NCBI RefSeq assembly: GCF_040054535.1
Contig: NC_090789.1
Location: 2,055,197-2,119,196 of the forward strand
DNA length: 64,000 nt
DNA from: Antennarius striatus
Lineage: Eukaryota; Chordata; Actinopteri; Lophiiformes; Antennariidae
Reading direction: 5' to 3'
Below, in pieces: positions 1 to 11,647 of this stretch. Each line of letters starts with the position of its first letter. Position 1 is the first letter of the stretch. The notes under the pieces are model-generated. The model was not told the DNA's origin and did not search any database. It saw nothing but the letters and a program-made list of their open reading frames with translations. The position numbers and the translations under genes were made by a program.

Positions 1-343
1 ACCCTCCTCCTCCTCCCATGGTGACGTCCCTCCCTCCTCACCTCTCCATCCTCTCTCTCTCTATCCCTCCCACTCCTTCTTCTGACACCCCAATGTTATT
101 CACCTCACACTATAAATGTATTTACCTCTCTCCCAGCTCCTCCTCTCTCTACAAGTCATCCTGACAGACGGGCCTGAGGGCTAAAATCCACCGCCGTCGT
201 CTTAAAACATCTCAAATAAATAGACTCTATCGGACCAGAATGAAGAAGATGCTCCTGCTGATAGTCTTCCTCCCTGTTTCCAACAGACAATGCAGCAGGA
301 ATAAACCCATATATACCAGCAGACGTCTCTTTCATCTATCCAT

Positions 344-344
<1 letters not shown>

Positions 345-377
<33 letters not shown>
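345..377. repeat. (CA)n microsatellite
   Basis: About 16 uninterrupted CA dinucleotides in non-coding DNA. Confidence 0.95.
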
Positions 378-381
<4 letters not shown>

Positions 382-2084
382 GCGATCATATATTTGCGTT
401 ACGGCTCCTGCAATTTCGGCTGCATCCGGGAGTCCGCTGAGGAAGAGGAAGAGGAAGAGTGGTCGCTGGAGCTGTCAGCTCATTCTTCACAGCTCCGTTC
501 CGAACGCGTATATCTGCAGCCGCCGCATAATTACAGAGTTATCAGAGGCTTTCTCAGGTCCTCAGCCGCCGACAGCATATGAAAAGACCTCAATTAAGCA
601 ATTATCTTTAAAGGTAGGGGCCTAATTCAGTCATTTGAGCTCCAAAGAAGCATTGAGAAGGAGTCCGCAGCTGCCTGACAGCTAATTCAGAAAGTGGGGC
701 TAAAAGCATTAAGGCTGGGATAAAAATGGAGAGGGCTTGTCATCACGTAATGCTCGGAAAATTGCAATATCTGCTCGGAAAAATGTCAGACTTTTTTGTC
801 GGAAAAGATTATTTTGGTGCGTGCGCCGTGGAGGATCCACGTGATTTCATCTCGACCATCCGTCCTTCACTTCGGGGGTTTCGGGTGGAGGAGTTGATTT
901 GGAGCGTGGTTTTTGTAATCTGCTTTTCGTCTTCGTCCACCTGATAGAGAATCCTCTTCAATCAGTCGGCCGTTTTTCACGGTTCTCATTTAGAAAAGTC
1001 AAAGCTGCGTATTTAGACCCAATCTGACTGATGCAGACTCTTACATGTAGGGATAGAAGAAAAATCCCAGGACGCTTTCCGAACAAAGACACACATGAAA
1101 GACGGCTATCGGAGCACATAAAAGTTGCGTGTCTTCACAAAAACACATAAAAGTGTTCGTTATCTACGTGAGGAAGTGGCGAGATCCCAACCAATCGCCC
1201 GTCCTGACTCTGATGAGACGACAGGAAGCAAAGACTAGACCCTACACTCCATCATTTGATCCCAGCTGTAGGGAATTGTGTGTGATCTTTGGGGTAACTA
1301 GACTGTTCTGTTTTGTCCGGGCCTTCCTGGCTGCATCCATCACACAGCTGGTCTTCGTTTGCCCCGCCGGGGGCGGCGGAGTGATGAACGTCACCGGCTT
1401 TGTGCCTCTTGTGTTCAGAATATATGAGGGGAAAAAAACGGACTCTTTGGAACTCCTTTTGTGTTTTCCTGAAGTGTGTTCTAATATTAAAAAGAGACTG
1501 ATGATGTATATCTCTCTGTCCGCCTCTCTGAATGTCTTTTTACCCCAGCGACAGCCCTCTGCCTCTCCCCGACAATAATCAACACAATGATAGGCAGACA
1601 TGCTGCCATGCATTATTCATTTTTGTCCGTGTCTGATTACTCGCTGCCATTTGACAACCATCACACCCCAATGTGTTTGGATTTGAAGCAGAAAGGAGCG
1701 AGAAAAGAAAGGGGGGGGGCAATAGCTGATATCTTGCTGAACTGTCATGCTAAGGGGCGTCTTTTGCAGCGGCAAAAAAGATGCTCCGACTTCACCCGGA
1801 GTCTAGTTCATAAGCACAAAGCTTTAGTTTGACACCGCGTCTGTCCTAAGGGAGGATAAGTAGCCTCACGAGCAGTCGATAAGTCAAACGGCGCTCCATA
1901 ATCCACTGTGATAAATCCACTGTGTGGAGCCGATTCATAACGTTTGACTTGTGTGGGGTCATTTAACCATTTCCATTGATTACTGTCATTTTGGGAGAGT
2001 GTTGCCTGAATAGAGAGGCTACTTAAGGCTCCGCATGCTGATCAATAACGCAGTCTCCAAGTCCAGACAGTATCTCACGCATTG

Positions 2085-2290
2085 GGGGGGGGGGGCGTGT
2101 GAAAGGCCGCCAAGGCCCGCCTCCATCTGGATCAATACGGCGCGCATTCGCGCAACAACGCGCCCCCCATTCGCTCCCAACCCGGCGCCAACAGGTGCGG
2201 TTTAAGAGTGAGTCATCGAGTCGGGACTGAGCCGCCTTGTTCTACATAAAGAGAGCAGTCAGACGCTTCGACCGCCGCCCGCCAGCGCAG
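2085..2290. promoter_or_regulatory. CpG-rich patch, possible regulatory element
   Basis: This stretch is clearly richer in CpG and G+C than the AT-rich DNA around it, and includes a G run, clustered CGCG motifs and a TGAGTCA AP-1-type heptamer near 2.21 kb. No open frame or splice structure accompanies it. It could be an enhancer or an unannotated promoter; this rests on composition only. Confidence 0.25.
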
Positions 2291-5200
2291 GAAATACTAA
2301 TGTTCCAAAGACCCCGCAAGGATCCGCCAAGGTTGAGAATCAAGATAAAGTGTCCGGTCGATCCTGGAAGCGGTTTATAACCCACATCTAACAGGAGGCT
2401 CGTAAAAAAACATGAGCTCTAAAGCTGACTGCCTATGAATACCATCGCAGGACAGGACAAAAACACAGGTGGATAAAATTCCACTCTGACAGACACCTTC
2501 AGGGACTGACGACGAGGAGAGACTATCAAATCCTCTGCAGCCCGACCCCCAACACTCTCATCGACCGACGCTACTGATTTATTCCGCCGTAGGACGAGGA
2601 GTCCAAACAGGAGTGTTCATGAAACGAACCAATCTCGATATTTCAACCAGACCAACTCTCGAAGCGACTCTCCCACAAAGATTCCACGAAGTCGGGAGGA
2701 GTAGGATCGCGAATCGGCAGCGTCCCCACAATCAAACCTGGAGTCTCTCGTCAGGCCAGGTTAATAAGTCGCCGGGCGTGTCTAGACCTTCACGTCAACA
2801 GGGTGATCGGTGGAGGTGGATCAATCAGAGCTGCTGCGTTTGACCGGTGTTCATGGGACCAAACATTGCCTGGGATGGGATGGAGGGATGGGAAAGAATT
2901 CAAAAAAGACTTCAGGACCCAGGAAACCTTTTGAAAATTGTGTGACTGCACTGAACACCGGTGACCTTGCTCAAAGGTCTCGGCTTTTTGCGAGGCAGGC
3001 GACCTCCGTTCGACAACATTAGTCGGGACTCGAAGGCCTTTTTGAAGTCTTTCACCTCTAATTCTCTGTGAAACCCAAACTATGATTGTTTTATCTCCTG
3101 TCAGGGAAAACTTTGGTGATTAATGTGTCTTCAAAGGCCGTTTAGCTCAAAGGGAGGGACATACTCAAATCTATAAATTATAGACGTATTTTACTGTATG
3201 ACACAGATGGATGTCGTCCAATACGTGACCTTTAAAGAGTGTTTTTTAGGTAAAATATGGGACCTGTCCAGCAATATAAGTTGTAAGCTTCCACAGTAAT
3301 TAAGGTTCCTTTGAAAACCTTAAAGCAATTTGGGACAAGGTTATGCAAAACTTTGCAGGGGAGCCAACAAGCTGTCACGATGGGCCGAGTTCACGTTTTT
3401 TGAAAATTACATTTTATGCAAAAACAAGAAGGCGAGCCATGAAACTCACAGTGGGGAGCGCATTAAGACTTGAAACAACTTATTTCCCGTTTCTTTTTGT
3501 CTCCCATAATGTGCTCAGCGGTGCGCCTGTGCCTCCGGACTTATCCCACCGGGGGCTTTAATTTAATATATGACACTCATTTTAGACAGACTCGCCCTCC
3601 AGACCGCAAAGGTCCAGCGTCACATCGCCGAAGACGAAGGGGATCGTTTCATGTTCTCACCCCCCCCCAACACCCCCCCCTACCAGACAGAATAAGTTTG
3701 ATGCAAATCAGCAAATCACATTAACTAAATTATACATTTTTCTGAAATGTATTATTCAAGGATTAATTTGTCACAGACGGTTTGTTGTTTCACAGAATAT
3801 TACCCTTAGAAATGAATCTTTCTTTTCTGTATACTTTGATAGATTAGTCTTATAAATTATTTTGTGCCGTTCTAAAATTCATCTTTAAAAATATCATCCG
3901 CCGGACAGTCTAATGGAGTCATTTTCCTCTCTTTGTTCCCACCGTTTTTCAAGCAGCATCCCTCTCTCTCCGATTCAAACTTGGCTTCCTTTCAGACGGC
4001 CCCCCGCTGTGCTCGCGACCCCCAGACACAAATGCCTCCTCACCAGAGCACTTTCCATCTCCCTGTTTGACCTTCATTCTCCCCTTTTCCCTCCCTCTCT
4101 CTCTCTCTTTCTCACTCGCTTTTGTGTTTACTTTCTATCCACATCTCTCCTTTTTTTTTTTAACCCCTTTGTCTCCGCCTCTTTGTGTCACACCTTTATT
4201 TTCTCAGCACAAAATTCCTGCTAGCGGAATGCTAAAATGTAGTCGCTGAGCCAAACCGCCATTCTTTGGCGTGACCGTTTCGTCATGCTGCAAATATTTC
4301 ATAAGGGCTTTGTGTCCCTTATTTTGCCTGACTTGTCTCAGCAGAGTCATCGGTCGCCGCCACCAGTTGCTGCACTTCATTCGACTGCCTCTCCTGAATT
4401 AAATATTTTTAGTTCTTCGGTTTTTAAAGCCAACAAAATGCAAAGTTTTAGGAAATTTATTGTTTGATTAATTAAATACTCATTTTTAGAATTCATCTGC
4501 AACAAGGTTTAAAAATTAGAGATTTAATTCTATATGTATAAACTGCATTTCTTCATCATTAGAATTATTTTTGTCCACTGCAGAAAAATGCTTGGACGAA
4601 AGAAAAATCACATTACAAATAGTAGAAATAGCCTGAAGTAGAGCCTCATGTTGTTAGAATATATGTTAGATACTTAACTCGAGTGATTAATGAACAATAA
4701 GCAACAGAAGTGCGCTCTGATCCATCAAGATTCAGGTTAGACAGATTTGTGCAGACAGCAGAACGACGTGCAAAGAACAACACCGGTTCTTGACAGGGAA
4801 GAAAAATGAGATGTCATTAAGAAAAACTGATTTTCACAAACTCGTCAGAGCACAATGTCCTTTTTGAGCATCCCTGTCTCGTTTGAAAAGAATTTTTGAA
4901 ATAATCCTTGACTTACATTTCTCATTTGCGGAACTAAATACATTTTAAAAAATGCATTATAAGAATCGAGTGCTTTGAATGGAAGCAGCAGAAAAGAAGT
5001 GGCACTCGACACAGTTTGTGTCATGTGAACATTTAAGAGCTCAAACAAAGACTTGGAAGTGAGTATTCTGCCCTCTTGTTTGCGTTTGAATGATCGTTCG
5101 GGGTCTTGTTCAGTCTTTAAGGCTGATGTCGACGGGGCTTCATCATCTCCAGTGTTCCATTTTAAGCCTGAAGACGTACATTCCTTTAATACTTCATGAC

Positions 5201-5422
5201 AGAAAAAGACTAAAGGGAAATAAATCTTAATTCCCGTCACCGTTTTTTGTGTCAAATTAAAACGACTCAACGCTCATTTGTGCTATTTTACAGTAAGTTT
5301 CCTTTGGATGAGTTGTGACAGATCCTTATTTGCACATCCATCCATCACTTCTGGGTGTGGATTATAGCTGGCCCTACACAGGCCTGTATATAAACCATTC
5401 AAATAACTGTAATTACTGCTCG

Positions 5423-5436
5423 GTCGCCGTAGCGAC
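5423..5436. promoter_or_regulatory. X-box-like palindrome (RFX-type site)
   Basis: The sequence GTCGCCGTAGCGAC reads as two inverted half-sites, GTCGCC and AGCGAC, two bases apart. This fits the RFX X-box pattern GTNRCC-N(0-3)-RGYRAC. It sits in AT-rich non-coding DNA next to a TAATTA motif. Function is inferred only. Confidence 0.3.
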
Positions 5437-6399
5437 GGCAGCAGCGCTATGGGTATAAATTATATCCTACCTACTGCTTAGTAGCCAGACTCACATGAAA
5501 CATTACTGCAGGTCATTTGTTCCCACCTACATGTCGCTCTTTTAACGCACCTTTAATTTTTACATCGCGACATTTGCGGAAATGTTTTTCTATTTCAGTC
5601 AAGAAAATTTCATAGAGACAGGAAATGAAATGGATGCTTTTTTTTTTTTTTGGAGTGACATGAATGATGTCATACAGGGGCTGACTGGTTTGGACCAATC
5701 AGGTGCTACGGATGTGAAGCGCAGGGACCCTGAAAAAACCAACAGGGTTGGTCGTGGGTCCCTCATCAAAGATAAATTCGACTTGAATCAATTAGTTATT
5801 GACGAATTAGAACCAGTTATGATCTGATTTTCCTTGACGAGGTGTTGTATTAAGTAGAAAATTGTCCGATTGTTGTAATTACTATAAATTAACTGTATTA
5901 ATTCTGTCATTCTAGCAGTAATTCATTGAAAAGACAGATTTAATAAGGACTAATCCTCACGTGTCTCAGTCGGCTAATCTGATTAATATGAAGGCATGAC
6001 TTCATGAATTAACCCGTGATCGGTGCATTAGCTCAGCGTGTCGTGGGTCTATTAGTGCAGTCGTGTTGGGAAGCGTTCCCTTCTCATCAGGAATGGAACA
6101 CACACCTGAACCTCTGCTGCTCTGCAGATGAAGCTCCAAGCTTCCCCTCACCTTCTGGATGATTCAGGCTCTCCTTCAGGCGCCCAACATGTTTCTCTGC
6201 CCACCAACAGATCTTTGGATCCCAGCTGGGGGGGGGGCTCAGATTGCTGACCATCACAGCCTGGTCATTACCTCGGCAACATTTTCCACAAATTGTCAAG
6301 AATCTGTCTGTGATTCACAACACATTTTCTCCCCTCCATTACCCGTGACTTCTAAAGTTGGACAGTTACCGCCTACGGCGGCGTCAACACCGTCCATTG

Positions 6400-6442
6400 G
6401 TCTGTCGGTCGGTCAATCGGTCGGTCGGTCGGTTGGTTGGTG
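6400..6442. repeat. GGTC tetranucleotide repeat
   Basis: Short, slightly degenerate tandem array of GGTC/GGTT units in non-coding DNA. Confidence 0.75.
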
Positions 6443-8020
6443 TGCGACCAGATTACAGGAAGGGTTTTTGATGCGGTGCAGGAAAAAGAGAACAGATTCA
6501 GTGTGAATGAAAGCCTGAGTCATACACGGTTGTCCTCAGGTTGTCGGTTGTGTTGCACTGCCCCCCAAAGCCCAACAACAGAAGCTCAGGTGATAGAGAC
6601 TCATCACAACCATGTTCCTGGGCTGAGTTGTGATAAATCCATTCAGTCTGAATATTATTTATGTATTGTACTCAAATTGATCGACGCGTGTGACGTTCAT
6701 GAAACTTCTATAAAATAGGACTTTACGGCACTGTTAAACTAGACTGTCAAGCCTTTGGGGAAATCTGCACAGGATGGATTCACACATTTTTATTTGTAAT
6801 GTTTTTTAGGATAATTTGATGAGTCCCATAATAAATTCATGAAATTTTCAAAACACCATCACCACAAATATACTGGGTTACAAAATCAGTCACCAGTATT
6901 TGACCCATCATTGTTGATGAGAGTAATATAGATTAATAGATTTTGATGCCAAACTGGGAAATTCGTCAATAATCACAAAGAACGCTTAAAAACAAGCTTT
7001 GCTCATATCAATTCTTTAATTCATACAAGGTAGAACAGACATGAGAAACCTTACAAATAAAGGCACAAGTCCAACAAAACATGACTAAGTGTTCGTAGAG
7101 CAGCTCAGTGTGTGGTACATGAAGCATACATATAAACAGACATGGGGGGGTGTATACTGACGAATATTTCTTTTTGTTCATCGATGCCGAGGCACACATT
7201 TTATCTTCAGAGAAGAGAGATCAAGTCAGTGAGGTCTAAAATTCATTCTCCCGTCTTCATCTGTGCATTTTATTCAGTCAGTGGTTCCGCGTAAAAAAGG
7301 ACTTCTAAAACCCAAAATATGCGACATTATCAAGCTTTAAAAGTGTACATTTATTTCAGAAAGGGAAACGCGTTCATAAATACCGAGCAGCTGACTGGTT
7401 CCATCAAACCCCTCGAAAAGTTTTAAAGTTGGCCAAAGCTAATATCACACTCTATAGGAAAAAAAAAAAAGAATCAAAACTTGTGGACTCCTTTTGGACG
7501 CAGCTTTACGTGACAAAATGGTTCAATGCCAGTTAAACCAAGCAGCGACGCGTCACTCATTAACTGCGAGTCGATGTTTTGGAGTCCCGTTTTAACGTAG
7601 GGTACGACCGTTACATCTGGCTGGATTTCTGACCGAGCTGTTAGAATCCTCTCAAGTTTCATTTCCCCATCTCTTATTTAAGTTGTTCTAAAAAATAAAA
7701 AAATAAATCCAAGCAGCTTCAGTCAGGACAGATACATGGAGTCAAAGACACAGTGTGAGCCGATTCTAAACGTTTGTGGAAGGTGGCGCGTCTCGATCGA
7801 CACGCAAAGTCTTTTCGGGAGAGGTGTTGACGTCTTTTTCCTTCAGTGTTTTCTTCATTCCTCAACCATTGTTCATATGTGTGATAGTCCTGATCCAGGT
7901 CCAACAGGATCAGCCCCAAAAGCATGACATTCACCATCTGACAGCTTCATCCTTCTTCTGATGAGTTGATCTGTGGTGCGTTCAGACTGATAGGCATCAA
8001 GGACCCAGAGAAACCCTCCC

Positions 8021-9146
8021 TTATGACTTCTGGGCGGGCAGGGGGCGTCTGAACAGCAAGATGTGCGGCTCTGGAGGAGAAAAGAGACAATGACAGCCAA
8101 CGGTTACAAAGCTTTGATGCCTTATGGAGAAACTTGACTCCTGTGACTCCTTTTGTTTTTGGGAGAGTGGAGCAGCTGGATTTGACACCCACAGACCATA
8201 TGGTTGTGGTCTCCTCGTTTGTTTGAGTGTTTACGGCTAAACTCTACCACCACTTCAAACGTCCTGACAAAAGACTTTACAGTTTTATTCTAACTGAAAG
8301 ACAAGAGGTCGCTGCAACTGTAAAGGTACGACAACAAAATAAAAGTTGGGGTTCAGCATTCAATGACATTAAAAACACCTCTCTTGCAAACGCCAACATT
8401 AAATCATGAAACATTTCTAATGTAAAACTTAAACACTGAATTAAACGACTTAAGCATGATGCCTGGGATGTCTAGACCCTTACCCTTATTGACAGCTGAA
8501 TACTTTTTTATGGTTGTGGACTTTTGTTCAACCTACAACAGATAAACGTCTTGAGTTTAACTAGCCTCCAACATTCCACAGTGGCGTGTGAGGAGTTCAA
8601 GCACCGGGGCAGGAAGCAGGAAACCATGTTCAGCGGAAACAGGGGAGTACAGAGCTTTTAAACATCTATTGTGTACAACTGGTCCAGTGTTATTTCCAAG
8701 ACATTTGTTGGAGAACAACATACCTGGCTGGTGGATCATGTAGTGGACCCATCCCTGACTTTGCTGAACCCCCAGGTTCCTCCATTCAGTCTCTGACATC
8801 AGATGGGTCTTCGGCACACGCTTTGCAATGTCTTTGGGCAGCATCACGTGCCTGCAAAGGAATAATACTGAATAATTGATATAATATTCAATACAAGTAC
8901 ATCAACTGAATCTTGAATAACATTTGAGCAGGTATTGAAGGAAATGAGGTCATCCAATGTGTCTGTGACCTAGTGACACATGACTGACACTCTGTTTAAA
9001 CCATACAACTAGTTAAAGGTTGTTAAAATAGTGAATTACGTCCAAACAATCAACTTTACGATGCAAATAAACGTGATCCATACACACCTGTACTCGTACT
9101 TGTCGTCGTCGTATTTGTCAGAGTAGTAGATCTGTTTAGTAGACAT
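8021..9146 (-). CDS. CKS1B: Cyclin-dependent kinase regulatory subunit 1 (Cks1)
   Basis: Three coding exons on the minus strand, 9146-9088, 8851-8724 and 8070-8021, join with GT-AG introns into a 78-residue protein (human 79). Cks1 binds CDKs, docks phosphorylated substrates and is the cofactor with which SCF-Skp2 recognises phospho-p27. Visible family marks are the N-terminal [31 protein letters not shown], the anion-binding QQSQGW stretch, and the PEPH hinge followed by ILLFRRPLP. The Lys11, Arg20, Ser51 and Trp54 positions used in phosphate binding are all present. The hinge reads HQPEPH where human has HEPEPH, and the tail is AQKS rather than KKPKK. CKS2 is the only realistic alternative; neighbouring PBXIP1 and PYGO2 favour CKS1B. 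The start is the ATG at 9146, opening the conserved MSTKQIYY. Confidence 0.95.
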
Positions 9147-9516
9147 GATTAAACCTGGTGCAGAAGCGTTAGCATTAGTTAATATGCGGTATAACAGACA
9201 AATAGAATTAACTTTATGTCTTAGAGGCTAAAAGTTTCGGTGAGTTTCAGTTAGCATCACTTAGAGGGCGGCTAACGGCTCAGCTAGCGCTGCTAAACTT
9301 AGCGTCGCCTCTGATAATTTGCTTTAATATAAACGTTAAACTACGTATTTCTGTTGCTATGCAGCGAAGCCGCTCAGCTTCGCCTGTTACCTTATAAAAC
9401 TGCCAGATTGCGGAGATTAAAGCAGATTACTCCGGTGTTTGTCGTCCAGACCGAAGCGAGATGGAGACTCCGTCTTTGTTTCCCTCTCGAATGTTTGCAA
9501 GCCCCGCGTTTCACCG

Positions 9517-9633
9517 TTCAAATAGACCACGTCTCACCCCATTGGTCGATCGATCCTCACACGACTCCTGCCATTGGTTGATTCTCTCCGTCGCTGGAAA
9601 ATGTCGTCACCAACTAGCGGGGCTCCCTATTGG
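9517..9633 (-). promoter_or_regulatory. CKS1B: CKS1B promoter: three CCAAT boxes and a CHR-like motif
   Basis: Read on the minus strand, upstream of the CKS1B start, there are three CCAAT pentamers (plus-strand ATTGG at 9629-9633, 9573-9577 and 9541-9545). A TTTGAA motif follows at 9522-9517, about 20 bases gene-proximal of the last CCAAT. Clustered NF-Y sites above a CHR (TTTGAA) are the layout of G2/M genes controlled by the MuvB/DREAM complexes. A GC-rich segment with GAAACGCGGGG lies next to the CHR. The motifs are seen; their use is inferred from the family. Confidence 0.55.
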
Positions 9634-10169
9634 TCAGCAAACTTTACAATGAAAAACGTGAAATATTTTGCATAACTGGTGACCTGAATAAAGTTTTACC
9701 ACGTTACCTAGGTAACAGGTGTATTAAAATGATTTAAGATTATAGATAAATTATAGAACTGCAAATATATAGTATTTTTTATCTCTCTTATTAAAATAGA
9801 TGTCTTAAAACAACCAAGATTATAGAATTCTGTATTAATCAAGGTGACAGGAAAAGACAAACTTAATACTACATTTCAAAATATCTATTTTAAATCAGAT
9901 TACTGATGTATGAGTGCATCTCTTCGACTTATCCCTCTGTTCTGAATTTAACTCAAAGTCACTTTGACTGTGAACTTCCTGCGCATTCCCTCAGAATGAC
10001 ACCTGAACAGGTGACCCATGAGTAGGTTACAGGTTACATCTGGAAGAATAAAGGAAAATTTGACATACAGAACAAAGGAATAAAGGAAATTTGTCATACA
10101 GAATACAGATTACCTATTTGGATCCAGACATGGCAACCATTATACCAAAATGTGTATTTTAGTATTATT

Positions 10170-10319
10170 GTTGGTTTTCTGTGTATTGAGCCTGGTTTTT
10201 GTTATTTGCACTCTACATTTGCTTGTTGTGCACCAATCTTGTCTTTTGCACCATTGCTACTGCTCTATGTAACTTCAATTACCCCTTGGGAACAAATAAA
10301 GTTTTTTCTTGTATCAGAT
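10170..10319 (+). mobile_element. LINE-like 3' tail remnant
   Basis: This block ends in the pattern 'ATGTAACTTCAATTACCCC...GGGAACAAATAAAG', preceded by runs such as TTTGCAC and TTGTGCACC. That resembles the 3' ends of truncated non-LTR retrotransposons common in fish (L2/Rex-type). No reverse-transcriptase frame remains, so this is a 5'-truncated copy. A similar tail lies near 35.9 kb. Family assignment is from memory and tentative. Confidence 0.45.
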
Positions 10320-10905
10320 ATGTAGACTTGTTCAAGTAAATAAGCTCAAAACAGACTCTAATTTTAGAGAAAAGAAGATGATGAAATAAATGTCCACACT
10401 GGAGCAACCACAAGTTAGTCTGGTAAGTCCCGGGGTTCAAATATAGCTCTGCAGACGTGTCAGTGTGCGGCTGGTGCTCGGAGCCTCTCCCCCCCCCCCC
10501 GTGTTTGTGTGTGTATAAATACACACATGTGGACTCCAGCACCTTGGGTTCACACATGAAGTTGTGTTGTTAAAGGCCATGGAGGGAATCAGTTCCTCTC
10601 ACCTGCCATTCTCATCTGTGAACGTCAATCAAACCGAGTTGTGCGTTAGTCCTCCCGACACGACACTTCCATCCGATTGGTCCATCCTCGCTAAAGGGGC
10701 GGGTGTTTCCTGTCTTGTTCCTGTAATGTCATTGGAGGAGAGGCGCATTGGTCGACGTGACGCAGCTCGGAATTCCCAAAGTTCCCAAGTTCACGGGAAG
10801 AGGTGAGCGTTGGCCATTCCTTAAAAACAAGACGTTTCGAGGGCAAAAACGGAGGAGCAGACGAGGGTGGAAGAAAGAGGGGTAAATAAACGAGTGTTTT
10901 TGTGT

Positions 10906-10915
10906 GTCACGTGAC
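10906..10915. promoter_or_regulatory. PBXIP1: CLEAR-type palindromic E-box upstream of PBXIP1
   Basis: The decamer GTCACGTGAC is the full palindromic CLEAR motif recognised by TFEB/TFE3/MITF, and also by USF. It lies about 190 bases before the inferred end of the non-coding first exon of PBXIP1 (donor at 11103). Confidence 0.5.
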
Positions 10916-10979
10916 GCACCGGAACCAGTGTTTGAGGCGCTCGTGAGGAGTTAGGCCCAGCTGACGCGGAAGAGTGCGA

Positions 10980-11102
10980 ACGTCCAGCCTGTCGTCCTTT
11001 GTTTACCATCATGAAAGAGCCTTTAATGTGTTAGCTGCAGGCCACCGTTACCCTTAAAACGGCTGTTTTACGTCTGAAAGGCAAGTTTGAGGAGCGTAGC
11101 GA
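10980..11102 (+). other. PBXIP1: Probable non-coding first exon of PBXIP1
   Basis: A strong donor (GTGAGTAC at 11103) follows a CpG-rich segment. The first coding exon has a clean acceptor ending at 11591, with 56 bases of 5' UTR before the ATG. The right edge is therefore supported by the donor; the left edge (transcription start) is a guess. Confidence 0.4.
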
Positions 11103-11647
11103 GTGAGTACGGACCCTTTTACATCCTCCGACCATTTTTGGGCATTTAACTGCAACCCTGATGGTGTTGAATGATGGGTCGGAGTGGATAGCTAGCTTAA
11201 AATAGCGGTTGGTGACGACGTCATTTGGGATTTTCTGTCATCTTTCTCTATTTAGCAGGATTTTTTTATGAATGCCACCACACCGTTACATAACTTGTCT
11301 CAACGAAAATCTGGTCTTCATCCCTTGCGTGCAGTGATTTAAATCCTAAACCGTAACGTCATTACAGGCTTGAGTCCTATTGGAGCAACACTAGCAAATG
11401 CATCATCAATGCACTGCAGGGAATTAAGACCCAATTATAATATTGTGTGTATTTTCATGTGCAGAGATGTACATACTCATAATTTGGATGTCAGCGTACC
11501 TTTATATGTGCTAATCATGCTCGTAAATGTAGATCCTGTTAAACTAGTCGTGCATGCATCGTGCTCAACTGCTTTTTTCCTATCTCTGCAGATTCTCACC
11601 AGACCGAATCTGCACTGTGCTGTGCCAAATTGAGCCTGTAGGGGGCG

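Larger units (their letters stand above)
1..7900. other. Gene-free intergenic stretch
   Basis: No spliced or unspliced coding gene could be supported here on either strand; the open frames present are short and resemble no family I know. The stretch holds CT-rich sequence at the left edge, a (CA)n run at 345-377, AT-rich DNA with scattered TAATTA-type motifs, a CpG-rich patch near 2.09-2.29 kb and a GGTC tetranucleotide repeat near 6.40-6.44 kb. It may carry regulatory elements or the 3' UTR of CKS1B at its right edge, but that cannot be decided from the sequence alone. Confidence 0.6.

Noticed and set aside
1129-1613. Open frames of 120-150 codons on both strands near 1.1-1.6 kb
   Set aside because: No family resemblance, no splice partners and no codon bias; likely chance.
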